A DNA stretch of 64,000 bases from the NCBI GenBank assembly GCA_003117195.1, contig BDSI01000009.1, positions 1,463,039 to 1,527,038 of the forward strand, in the 5' to 3' direction. This DNA is from Eudorina sp. 2006-703-Eu-15. Its lineage: Eukaryota; Chlorophyta; Chlorophyceae; Chlamydomonadales; Volvocaceae. Numbering within the stretch: position 1 is the stretch's first letter; each line of letters starts with the position of its first letter. The notes under the pieces are model-generated. The model had not been told where the DNA came from. It saw nothing but the letters and a program-made list of their open reading frames with translations, and did not search any database. This document shows positions 45,893-56,900 of this stretch, piece by piece. The translations under genes and the position numbers were made by a program.

Positions 45893-48319
45893 CCACCTCA
45901 CCGGCTAGATACCTCCCCTACCCACACACGCCGGCCGCATCTCCGCGCCCCTCCCACGGCTGCGGGCTATGATACAGAGGTCGCCGTCCGGGCCCATCCG
46001 GCGGTGTTGCTCTTAGTCGTCTCTCTACTATCCTACAAATCCTCGGTTGAGCCCCGCATGCCTCTCCATCGCCTCCCCCGCACACTTCCCCCGCACACGC
46101 CCGCGTGCTCCTTCCTTCCGCCCACAACACCCACCCCACCCCACCCACCCCCACCCCCTCCCCGTCACCGCCCCGCGCCCCACCGTCCCCCACCACCCGC
46201 CGCACCGCCCGCACACCCGCGTCCCCGATCGCAACCCCCTGCGCCCGCGGTCTCTCATGCGTGAGGCCGCGCGCGCCCGGCCGGGCTGGTGGGGAGCCGA
46301 TCACCCCGGTCCGCCACCCGGCCCTCTCGCGTAGCGCTGCCCCCCCACCACCACCGCCGGCCCCGCGCAGCTCGCATACTCCCTGATTGCGGCACTTACG
46401 TTTCTCTGTTTGCCAACCCCTCCGCCCGACTGCGATGTCGCCCTTCCGTACACCCGTACACCCGTGCATTCTTGCACCGCTATTTCCGTCTACCGTTTCC
46501 CGGACCCACCCTCTTTCGCGCCGCGTCGCCGCCGGGGTTTGAGTGATCTTTTCTTCTTTTCTTTTTATTTAACTTTGCCTTTGCCTGCCACTTGTCTGCC
46601 CTTTGTTGCCACTCACATCTTCCGTTCGCCTTGCCGTCGGTCCGCCTTTCGTCCCATTTGCGCAGGTGAGTCCTACGTTCTCGATAATTTGTGCTGTCTG
46701 GGGTGTGGTCCGTCTTAGTGCTGTCGCGCGTTGGTTGGTCCGGGATGGGTCCGGCGGCGACGCGGTCGCCCGCGGTAACGATGAGCGCATAACTATTCAG
46801 GTATGTATGGTAAGTAACTTGGGTCGTGTATTGACTCCTGTGCCACGCATCGGTTCCCAAATCCTTACCCCCTGCCGCGCCCGCAGGCTGCACGTGCGCC
46901 AGCGGGCCAAACTTGGCATGAGGGACAATACCACACCTCCTAAAGCTGTACGGGGCCCTCAGCTCGCAGACACACTCACTCGCTTATTCAACATGGGCGC
47001 ATTCCCCGGCCACCCCTCACCCCAGACCCACGGGACGAACGCGTCCTCTCCTCGCTCGCAGGCGGGCACGCGCGGCTGCGAGCACTCGGGTACATGCACG
47101 GCAATGTACGGCAAGGAACACTGTACAATCGAACGAATGTTATATGCATGTATACGCAAAAGAGCACATGCATACTTTTAAAACGATAACATGTTATGAT
47201 TTTCCTGGGGCAGGTTTCGAAAAAATCACAGGCGGTGTGTACGGCCGTGCCCTGCCGTACACCTGTGGTGTAGTTTCCCTGCCGTACTGGAAGAGGAAGA
47301 ATGAAAGACGCGGGGCCGTAGTTGCCCGCTTGTCGTTTCGTGGTCGGCCAGCCGTGATAGGGCCGTGAGCCCTTGCCCTGTCCCAAACCCTGGGCATTGC
47401 ACCTGCCGTGAAGCCGTGATCCCGTGACCAGCGCCAAGTCCATCCAGTATCCAGCTCCTATCGGCCTCGCGGCCGTCGTGTACGGTCCTCGCCCGTGTGC
47501 ACCTCCGGGGAGGGGACGAGACACCTCGCCGCGAGGACGAGTCCTACAGACGGGTCGGAGACCGACCGACGACGGACGGTCCATCTGTCCGTCCGTCCGT
47601 CCGTTCCAATATCGTAGCAGCCCATCCAACCACCCAACCACCCAGAAGCCCCAGCAAATTCACGTTATACGGTCTGCTCACAGCAGCCCCAGATGACGGT
47701 CCCCTCGTTCACCATCTGCCCCAATCCGGCCCGGGGAGGTGATGCGACCCAGGCCACCGCCGGCTGCCCTCCGGACCCACACCCGCGCAACGGGTTTTAG
47801 CCCGCCCTGTACGGCTCTCCAGACCGTAGCTGTCGTACGAAATCATCATCACCGGGCCCGTTTGATCGTGTCTGCTTCCCCGCGCACAGCCCATCCATCG
47901 CAACACAGCACAGCTCAGCACAGCACAGCAGCCGGCGGGTGTCCAGGCTGCAGGCGCGCAGATCGTTGACCCGCCGGAGTCCAAGCACTCATACACACAC
48001 GCACGCGTGGGTGTGGGTCACGTTTACCAACACACACGAACACACACACGCACATATATACACGAACCCAAACGAACTCGCCAAACCCACGAACTTCAGG
48101 GTTCAGGGTGTAGGGTTTAGGGAGAGTTTCGACAGGGACGGCCAAACCCTTCACGGGTTGTCTGGGGGCCCTCCTCCATGAACACATTGCCGCGCCGTCG
48201 TCACTTCACAGCCGCACATGCTGAGACAGCCATGCGGGCGGGCGGGCGGGTTTCATTTCCAAACACACAGCCATGCAGACACGTCATCACGAACATGCAC
48301 GCACCGGAACACACACAGG
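45893..48319. other. Intergenic stretch, mostly featureless
   Basis: C-rich tracts at 46125-46230, T-rich sequence at 46545-46600, (TCCG)n at 47585-47606 and a telomere-like heptamer run at 48095-48122. No coding feature supported. Confidence 0.5.
48095..48122 (+). repeat. Four telomere-like heptamers
   Basis: TTCAGGG TTCAGGG TGTAGGG TTTAGGG in tandem. TTTAGGG and TTTTAGGG are known telomere repeats in plants and chlamydomonadalean algae, so this may be a degenerate interstitial telomeric remnant. Confidence 0.6.
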
Positions 48320-48438
48320 GGTGTCATTTAGTTCCATCGCCTACATCGCCTGTTACACTGGACTTCGCTTCTCGCGGCTCAGTTATCTTTTACACACACA
48401 CACACACACACACACGTCTCTTACCTAAACACACACAC
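48320..48438 (-). repeat. Composite dispersed repeat (family 2 long copy, (AC)n, family 1)
   Basis: 48320-48395 is the inverse of 34901-34976. It runs into (AC)n and then GTCTCTTACCTAAACACACA C, the family 1 core in reverse. Same components as 27161-27228, in a different order. Confidence 0.85.
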
Positions 48439-49021
48439 GTGTATGGCAGCTGAGCCCAGGCTGCTCCCCACCTATTCCCCGGGGGTCCCCTCCCCATCGG
48501 GTAGACACTTGACAGTCCTCAGCCCAGCCTGCCACCCACCCACCCACCCACCAGCCATTTCTTCACAGGCCCACATCAGCCGTGTCGACGAGCCGGCAGC
48601 CCGGCAGGCCAGGCCGGTCGGAGGGCCGCACCCGGCCCTGGCAGGCAGGCGACCCGGCCCTGGCAGGCAGGCGACCCGGCCCGGCGCGGCGACCCGGCTC
48701 CCCGGGTCACGACACGGTCGGCAGCAGCACCCGACGGCAGAAATCCCTCCCCCCACTGCGCGGCGCTTCTTGGCGGAGGTGGCGGAAGCGCCGGCCCCAC
48801 ACACCGCATCCCCCCTCCCCCTGAGGACGGGACGGGACGGGACGAAAACACAGTGGCGCCCACACGGCCCAGCGCTCTCCTGCCACTCCGACTACCAACC
48901 CGTTGAGAAAACCACCCCCGGCCCCCCCAAAAAAAACGGCTGGCGCGACCCAGCGACCTGGCAAGCTAAACGGCGAGCGGAATGTTTCCGCGGCCTCATC
49001 GTGCACTGGGTCGACACCTAG

Positions 49022-49072
49022 AAATGATAATGATGATAATGATGATGATGATGATGTTAATAATGATGATGC
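49022..49072. repeat. Imperfect (ATG/ATAATG)n microsatellite
   Basis: ATGATAATG and ATGATG units occur immediately after an unassigned open stretch. Confidence 0.85.
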
Positions 49073-49394
49073 GGCTACGGGGCTTCGAGGAAGCGCAGTT
49101 CAGCGCGGGGCAACTCCGTCAGGCTACCCAAGACAACCGCGTCGGCACCCGCTACACGTGTACTGTAAAAAGTGCGTGTGCGCGGCCCGCAAGCGGCTGG
49201 TGACGTGGACGGGTTCGACAAGCCGCTCCGCACCACCCGCTGGGCCACGCGGCCCCTTCACCCCCCAACCCCCACATACATACAATATACGTTCATACAT
49301 ACATAGATAGATACTTGGGACATGAGATCTTTGAGAAACATTTCTCCACCTTTGGGTGCAATGTCCTGATGGATCCATAAGTATCTGTCACCGT

Positions 49395-49445
49395 TGGCTG
49401 TCACCGATGACCCACGGGGTCCACTGTAACATCCTTGATAAAAAG
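49395..49445 (+). repeat. Dispersed repeat pair member (with 21722-21770)
   Basis: Both contain GTC-x-CCGATGACCC ... GGGGTCCACTGTAACATC followed by TTnAnnAAAAnTA. Only two copies were seen. Confidence 0.65.
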
Positions 49446-50982
49446 TATCATTTTGCGCTTGGCCTGGAAGGGCGGCCACCTCCTCTCAAGGGCAACGCGC
49501 ACAAAAACCTCGCTCGAAAAACGCCCGCGAAAGGGCCGATTCGCACAACGCCCCCAGCATCCCCCACCCACCCTTTCACTACCACCCACACTCACATCCC
49601 GGCGACCACACATACGCACCCCCACCGCCAACGCGCTTACAACCAACGCCCAAACCAGCGTGCAAAGCTCGCAGAGGACCGAGCTGAGCTACCTACACCA
49701 GCTTCCGCAGTTCCGGGGGGAAGGGGCAGTTGCGGAATTCGGATCACAATCCCGCTCGCACGGGTTGTTGTTGGTGTGGCCATCTGCTCTGACTGACAAA
49801 ATTGAAATCGGACTCGTTGCCCTCGTCGCCTCAATTAGTGTCGAAAACACAACGCGCAGCAGCGCCCGCCCCCCGCCCGCCCGCCCACCACACACGGGGC
49901 TTCGCTTATTTGCTGCCGTACACACAGACCTTACGCTTTCCTGCATGCACGGCGCAGGTGCACTTGTACGGCCGCCGTACGTGCATCACACATATCCGCC
50001 CAAGGAAACAGCTCATAGCAGTCGGTCAATCAGCCAGCCAGCCAGCCAGCCAGCCAACCAGCACGCAGTCCCCGGCCGCCCGCTCATCACTCCCCCCATA
50101 CTTTAAAAACGCCGTTGGAGGTACTTTCACAAACGCTGGTAGAGGTTTCAACTGATGATGGTGGTGGTGGTTCAACAAAGCACAAGAGGTGGTGGTGGTA
50201 GTGGTGGTTCAACGAAACAAATAGGTGGTGGTGGTGGACCCAGCATCCCATCCCTGCTTCCACTGCCAGTGCGCCTGTCCGATCCGGCCCCTCTCAGCCC
50301 ATCCGTCTGTCTGTCTGCCTGCCTGTCTGTCGTTCTGTCCTTCGTAACAAAACCCTACGACGACAAAAGCAGGCCTTTGCTCCAACCTTCAACAAGTTCC
50401 ACCTCGCTCTTCCACGCTGCACGCAACGCCCATATCCCAGGAGGCGCCCACCCACCCGGCGCCGGAATGAAGGAGGTGGGGGCAGCATTGCCCCGCCTGC
50501 CCACCCTCCTCGCCGCTTTGGCGGGGCCCGGCCATGCACATGCTTGACAGCAACACTCCCCACCGCCAATGCCAGGCCGGTCACTGACCCGACCGGCCGG
50601 TACCGTACTGGCCTGCTAGCTATCTATCTTTGTTGGGCTGCCCGCGCAGGCGGCTCGTAGCATCCACCCAGAGACACCGGCCCAAATGATGCAAAGCCGC
50701 CCGGCACACACCAGCTGACCCACATGACCCTCCCCATACCCAACTGCAGCGCCGACCAGCCCAGCCCAGCCCCACGGATGTGGCTGTGCGTCCATATCCG
50801 TGCCGGTAGAGGTAGACGTGGTGGCCCTGTGGATCCATGCACCAGAGCTACATTGCCTGTTGCAAAGTCACATCCACCGCCGGCCACCCCCGCACAGCTG
50901 GGACAATATGGTGACAAGGCCCCTGCAGCCCCCCCTGGATTTGTTTATTCATTTCTTTTTTAGCCCTTCCCCCCTTCGCCCC

Positions 50983-53900
50983 TCAGCCGCGGGCCGCAGC
51001 ATCCATCAGGCGCTGCAGGGACGCCACCAGGCCCGCAGCCGAGGGGCGTTTGGATGTGTTGGCTGACCAGCAGGCCTGAGCCAGCGACCTGCGGCAGAGC
51101 AGCGGGCATGGGCAAGCCGAGGAGGGGGCGGCACATCGGGACTTAAAACCGAGAGACCGGGACGGGTGGGTTGGGCAAAATTGACTGCAGGTATCATTCC
51201 ACAAGTATTTAGATTAGTTGTCTTCAAACAAAAGGAGTTCTTGTTCGTCAGAAGCACTAGCCTGCTGAGTTTGTCTTGTGTCTGTGAACGAAAGTATATA
51301 ATTCATTTTGTCACACGAACTGTTTTCTATCTACGTTTATGTGAAGAATAACATGTCTTGATCCAAGCATTTCGGGCGCGGAGGCAGGGAGTCAGCTCGT
51401 GCTTTGCCACTGCACCACCTGGCGGTGAAGTGAAGCCAGGTGCGACACCGCATCCTCCTCACACCGCCAAGAGAACGGCATGAGACGAAACAACCGATGC
51501 CCGCTCACCACACACCCTCCCGCAGCTTATACCCCCGGCCAACCCAACCCCACCCTGACGCCCGTCCAGCGTATATGCCCCTAGCCAGCATGAAATCTCC
51601 CCGCCCGCCCCCCCTCCCGCCCCCGAAAACACACTTGAACGCCAGTGGAGTGGTTCCGGGGAAGGTGGGCCGCATGCCTTCCCGTACAACTCTGTATGGC
51701 ACGTCCTGCACAGAGGAGGGGGAGCAGTGCGCGCTATCAGGACGGAGCAGACAACGGCAGGACCGGAGCCAGCAGGAGCCCGCCGCCACATCCGTGACCC
51801 ATGGCGATGAGCACCTGCTTGTACTGCTTGTGCTGCTTGTACTGCTTGTCACGTGACATCAATTGGGTGCTGTTGAGGTAATGCACTGGTTGTGGTGGTA
51901 ATGGTGATGGTGGTCATTTTAGCAGCTAGCTTGGATTCGGAGGAGTGCTGCGGTGCTGGGGTATGCTTGTTGCTGTCTATCCGCGGAGTGCCCCCTCCCT
52001 CGGGATCTCTCCGGGCGGGGTAGGGTATGGGGTAGGCGCCCATGGCTCATGTCGTGCTTGGGTCCGCTGCAGCATCCCGTACACACATGTTCAGGTGGCG
52101 GCCTGTTGGCCACCCGCTGACCCACGGGTCAGCGGGCTGACCCGTGGGTCAGTTCGTACATGAGCCAACGGTCCGTACCTGCAGGCCGGTCGGCCGGCCG
52201 GGCTGGAGGACAACACGGATCTCAAATGCGGTGCACTGCCGCACTGCAAGCACGCGAGCCGACCGACCCAAGGGCCCATGGGTCCACGAACCCCATGGGC
52301 CCACTGACCCATGGGCCCACACACTCACCCGGAAGTTGTTGGTGGCGTGCTCTGCATAGGGTGCTTTGCCCGTGTAGACCTCCCACCTGCAGCACACCGC
52401 ATGTGTGTGGATATGGATGTGGGTGACTGGGTGAGGGTGTGTGCGCGCGGTCAGGGCTGCGGCGGTGCTGGCTGACGCAGCCCGGGCTCCCACTTGCAGC
52501 CCCCTTTGGTCGCAAAGCCAGACAAGGTGGCCATCGGCCAGGGCGCTGGAATCGGGTCGGGTTGGGTCGGGTCAGTGGATGAACCCAATTATCAATGCCA
52601 TCCTCAAGAAAAACATGGTCGCCAGCCACAAGTACTTTGGCTGTGTCTGGCCGCTGACAGAGTGCATGGCACGGTTCGGCCGCGGTGAGCACCTCTGCCA
52701 GTGGGCCTCGCTGGAGTCATGGCTGGGAATGGTCGTGGACGCCATGCTGGCGGGTACGGAGGACACAGCGGCAATACCGTACCTCCGGGATATCATCGCG
52801 CACCCCTAGATGTCCTCTGCGCCCTTCAGCATGGCGTCCACGACCATCCCCAGCCATGACTCAAGCGAGGCCCACTGGCAGAGGTGCTCACCGCTGCCGA
52901 ACCGTGCCATGCACTCCGTCAGCGGCCAGACACAGCCAAAGTACTTGTGCTGCCAGGCTGCCCCATGGCCGGCGGCCCCCGGCTCGTCGGTGAACTGACA
53001 CGGCCTCAAACATGGCGCCAAGCCACGGCGGGACTCGGAACCCTCTCTCCCGCAGCAGCTTTTACACAACGGGGTTGATACCATACACGCCTCCCACCCC
53101 CCGTCTCTCCCGCCTCCAGTGCAGTTTGAAAATGTCTACCAATTTCCTATTCCCCCCTTCCACCCATCCTCCACCCACCCTCCACCCCACCCCCCGGCTA
53201 GATCCACCCACATGAGGACTCCGAAGGCGAAGATGTCCACGGTGTGGTCCAGCTTGCTGCCTGCACACACAGGGGAGGAGAGGAGGGCCGCGCGAAGAGG
53301 GCCACTTGCTGCATAGAATCCGGGGCCCGCCCCACCCCGCCCCCAGCCCCACGCCCACTCGACCCGCCCCAGGCCCACCTTGCACCATCGTCTCAGGCGC
53401 CAGATGGGTCACCTGGGGGGAGCAGCAGTAGCAGACAGTAGCAGCAGGAGCAGGAGCAGAAGCAGCAGCAGTAAAAACAGCATCAGGAGCAGACACATCA
53501 GGAGCATCAGGAGCAAGGCAAGGCACAGCGCATTTCAGGTCATTTCTTGTGGGATCGCAGCACCGGTACGGCATGAAAGCAATCCGTACAATCGCCACCG
53601 CCGGCCAGGGCCAGGGCACAGTACCACCATGGGGCGCCATGTACCACCATGCCACCATCGCCCCGAGCTCGTGGATTCCGATCCGGGTCGTCCTCCGCCC
53701 ATTCGGTCGCCCTCCCGTCCGGCCCCATCTCACCGCCCCTGCGGCCGTGGCCCCGGACCCCACCCCCGCCCCTAAGCGCTTGCTGTATTGGGTCCCCTTG
53801 CCGTTTGGGTCCCCTGGCGCGGCCTTGAGCATTCTGGGCATTCCTCCCGCTGCTGCCACCTTGCAAACCGCAGCCCGCCTCCAGGTACGGCAACACTGAG

Positions 53901-56900
53901 CATTTGCACGCACCCTCCCACCCACCCACCCACCCATCCTATACCCACTCACCCACCCAATACCCACCCACCGTGCCAACCGGCTCGTGGTAGCGCATGC
54001 TGGGCTTGGCCCGCGGGTCGTCCGCGTCCTCCACCTGGTACTGCAGCAGGTTGACGAAGCCAAAGTCCTGAGGGGTGCGGGTGGGGGGTTGGGGGTGTGG
54101 GTGGGGGGGGTGCGTGTTGGGGTTTGAGTGTGGGTGTGGGTGTGCTGGTGTGGGTGGGTATAGGAAATTGGTAGACATTTTCAAATTGCGCTGCTGCCAG
54201 AGCGACGGTTCGACCGGAGAAATTGGTACAGTACCATAGATCGCCAGCGACGACGACGTTGTAGGCGTCGGTGTAGCCGAAACCAATTAAGATAAATCGG
54301 ATACATGTAGGTTGTTTACTCCAGAATTCGGAAAAAAATCGAAAAGAGAGAGCGTGGCCGGTGGCGGCGTACAGGCAACAGGAGCCCTAGCTCCCAACGT
54401 CAACGGACAAGGTTGAAGTAAATTCAGAAGATTACTGCTGATGTGTAGAAGTATTAAAAAAGCAATTCGCTGCAGTGACTGAGTAGTCCGAAACGCTGCG
54501 CTGACATGCGAGTGTACCCCCCCAGACCCGAGTATACTGCAACCACGGCTGTCAAGATCAACACGGAGAACCCGCAAACCAACACTCACCTGGCCGGAAG
54601 CAGGCAGCCGCGACGCGCAAGGGGAAGGGAGGGACACATGACGCGGGAGGAATGCGTGAGCCCAAGAAAAAAGAAGATAAAAAACGAGCAGTAGCATGCA
54701 AGACTATGTGCCGTGACCTAAAACCTAGTATGAACAGGCCTGGGACGGAAAGAACTGATACGGTATCGAGAAGCCACCCACCACCCCATATCGAGAAGCC
54801 ACCACCAGCTGTGCGGGTCACTGACCCATGGGTCGCCCGCCGCCACCCGCGCCGCCCCACGACCCGCTTCACACGCACCGTCAGCTTGCACGTGAAGCCC
54901 CGTGGGTCGCTCGCCGAGCTCTTCAGCAGCACGTTGGCGGGCTTCACGTCACAGTGCACCAGCTGCATCGCGTGCATGTGCCGCAGCGCGAGAGCCACCT
55001 CCAGAAGCGTCAGGTAGATGGCGCGCATGCCGCTGCCGCCCGCCGCGTTGGCGTTGGCGCTGCGCGGGCCGCCGCCGCCGCCGCCGCCCAAGGCGGCGCC
55101 TGAGCTGCCGTACGTGATGCAGGCGTCCGCCGGGATGGTCCCCAGCAGCGACGCGGTCTGGGAGCGCCGAGGTCCCGGCCGCCACCGGAGCGACTCGGCG
55201 TTTCGGACGGCTTGCGCAAACATGCCACTGTCCTGCAGTACCGTACGGCATGTACGGCACCACCAGCGTGCGGAGGAGGGGGCGGCAAGGCGCCGCGACG
55301 GAAACCGTGGATGATGACGCCGAGCACGAGGGAGTCATTACGGTGTTTAACAAGAAGCCCACCCAGAACCGCCGGTGTTTGTTCTTTCCTGGGCACCGTG
55401 GCCACAACATGATGCCATGCCATGCTGCCATGAGGCATGCGCGCGGACCCGCACCGGCCGGCAGACTCGACCGGACTCGACCAGACTCGACAACATTCTC
55501 CCCGTCGCGCTCTCGACGCCTCGCCGGGCCCGCCGATACCGTTACCGCCCAACCGACGCGGCGCTGCCGGTCCGCCCATCCTCCTCCATCCGCCGCGGCC
55601 TGGCAAACTGTGTTCCTTCCGGGCTGCATGCGAGCAGGCGGTGGTCTGACCCATGGGCCTCTTCCGGCCGCAGCTGCGGTGCCGGCCCCCTGCATGACAC
55701 TCCCGCCATTTCCCACACCGACAAAAACACACCAATGCCCGCCCGCCCGCCCGCCCGCCTGAGATGCCGGCAGGGGCCCCCCTGGACCGTACTCCCGTAA
55801 CCGTACCCCCGTACTCGCGCCCCGTACTCGCGCCCTGTACCCGACTACCCGTACCCGTACCCCCGTGCGCGTCCCTCCGCACGCGCTCGGCACCCACCAG
55901 CGCATCCGCCAAGGAGCCCAGGTCGCAACACTGCACGGGGAGGTGGGTGGGTGGGTGGGTGGGTGGGTGGGTGGGTGGGTGGGTGGGTGGGTGGGTGGGT
56001 GGGTGGGTGGGTGGGTGGGTGGGTGGGTGGGTGGGTGGGTGGGTGGGTGGGTGGGTGGGTGGGTGGGTGGGTGGGTGGGTGAGTGGTGAGTAGGTGGGTT
56101 TCGGAGGTAGGGGAAGGGAGCAAGGGCGGAAAGTGGGCGGAAGCTGGCATGCGGGGGGATCCACCGAATCCATCTATCGGAAACCACGAAACGCCGGGTC
56201 ATTCCGGAAGGACCTGAATGATCTGGACCCCCAAACCCGAGAGGCCTGAACACAGGGCGCAGCAGACGCGTCGCTGCTGGGCTGGGCACGTCCTCCCACC
56301 CGTGTGCGGCTCTCCCATCCAGACGTCTATACCCAACCGTCCAAATGCGGCAACTCGGCCCCGCCCCATCCCCCGACTTCCTCGTTCCCCCCGGGTCCTC
56401 CCTCCCAGACCACCCCCAACCTCCCGCTGAAGCCCGGCCCCGGGGGGCGGGGGCAAGCGGGCAACCCACCTCCATGATCAGCACCGTCTGCAGCGGACCT
56501 GCGGGGGAGGGGGCGTGCAGCGGGGCATACAGCGGCATGCAGCTGGCGGGAGGGGATTCTGGGGAACTGATCAGGAAGCTGCGCTGCTCTCTGGGCGAGG
56601 GGGAAGGTCATGGAACACACGCCGAGGCGCCGTCCCTCCCCCGACCGGGCCCAGGGAAGGGCACGGGGATGGGGCATGTCTTGAGTGAAAACCCGCCCGA
56701 ACCGCCCGAACAGGGACAGGGGCATGTGCTTAACAAGACACCACCCATAACCGCCCAGGCCCGGATACTTACCAAAACAGGGGCATGTGTATGCGTACAT
56801 CGCACGCGGTGTGGTTGGGAATGGGAGCCCCGGACCTGCCCTCCTCCCCTCCCCCGCCTGACCCCGCCTCCCCCTCGCCCTTCTCCCCCCCCGGGACGTC

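Larger units (their letters stand above)
48440..50982. other. Intergenic interval 3' of kinase B
   Basis: Contains a (GGCCCTGGCAGGCAGGCGACCC) duplication at 48640-48680, the TAG-rich ATG tract, a 50-bp sequence at 49395-49445 related to 21722-21770, and simple tracts at 50030-50055 (CCAG)n and 50155-50240 (GGTGGT)n. No gene supported. Confidence 0.5.

Noticed and set aside
49180..49260. tRNA-like segment around GGGTTCGACAAGCC
   Set aside because: The T-arm-like string is not matched by D-arm, anticodon arm or acceptor pairing at the right distances.
55010..56173. His-Pro-Thr repeat protein on the minus strand
   Set aside because: Translation of the (GGTG)n array; the real exons there are 55232-54879 and 55930-55898.
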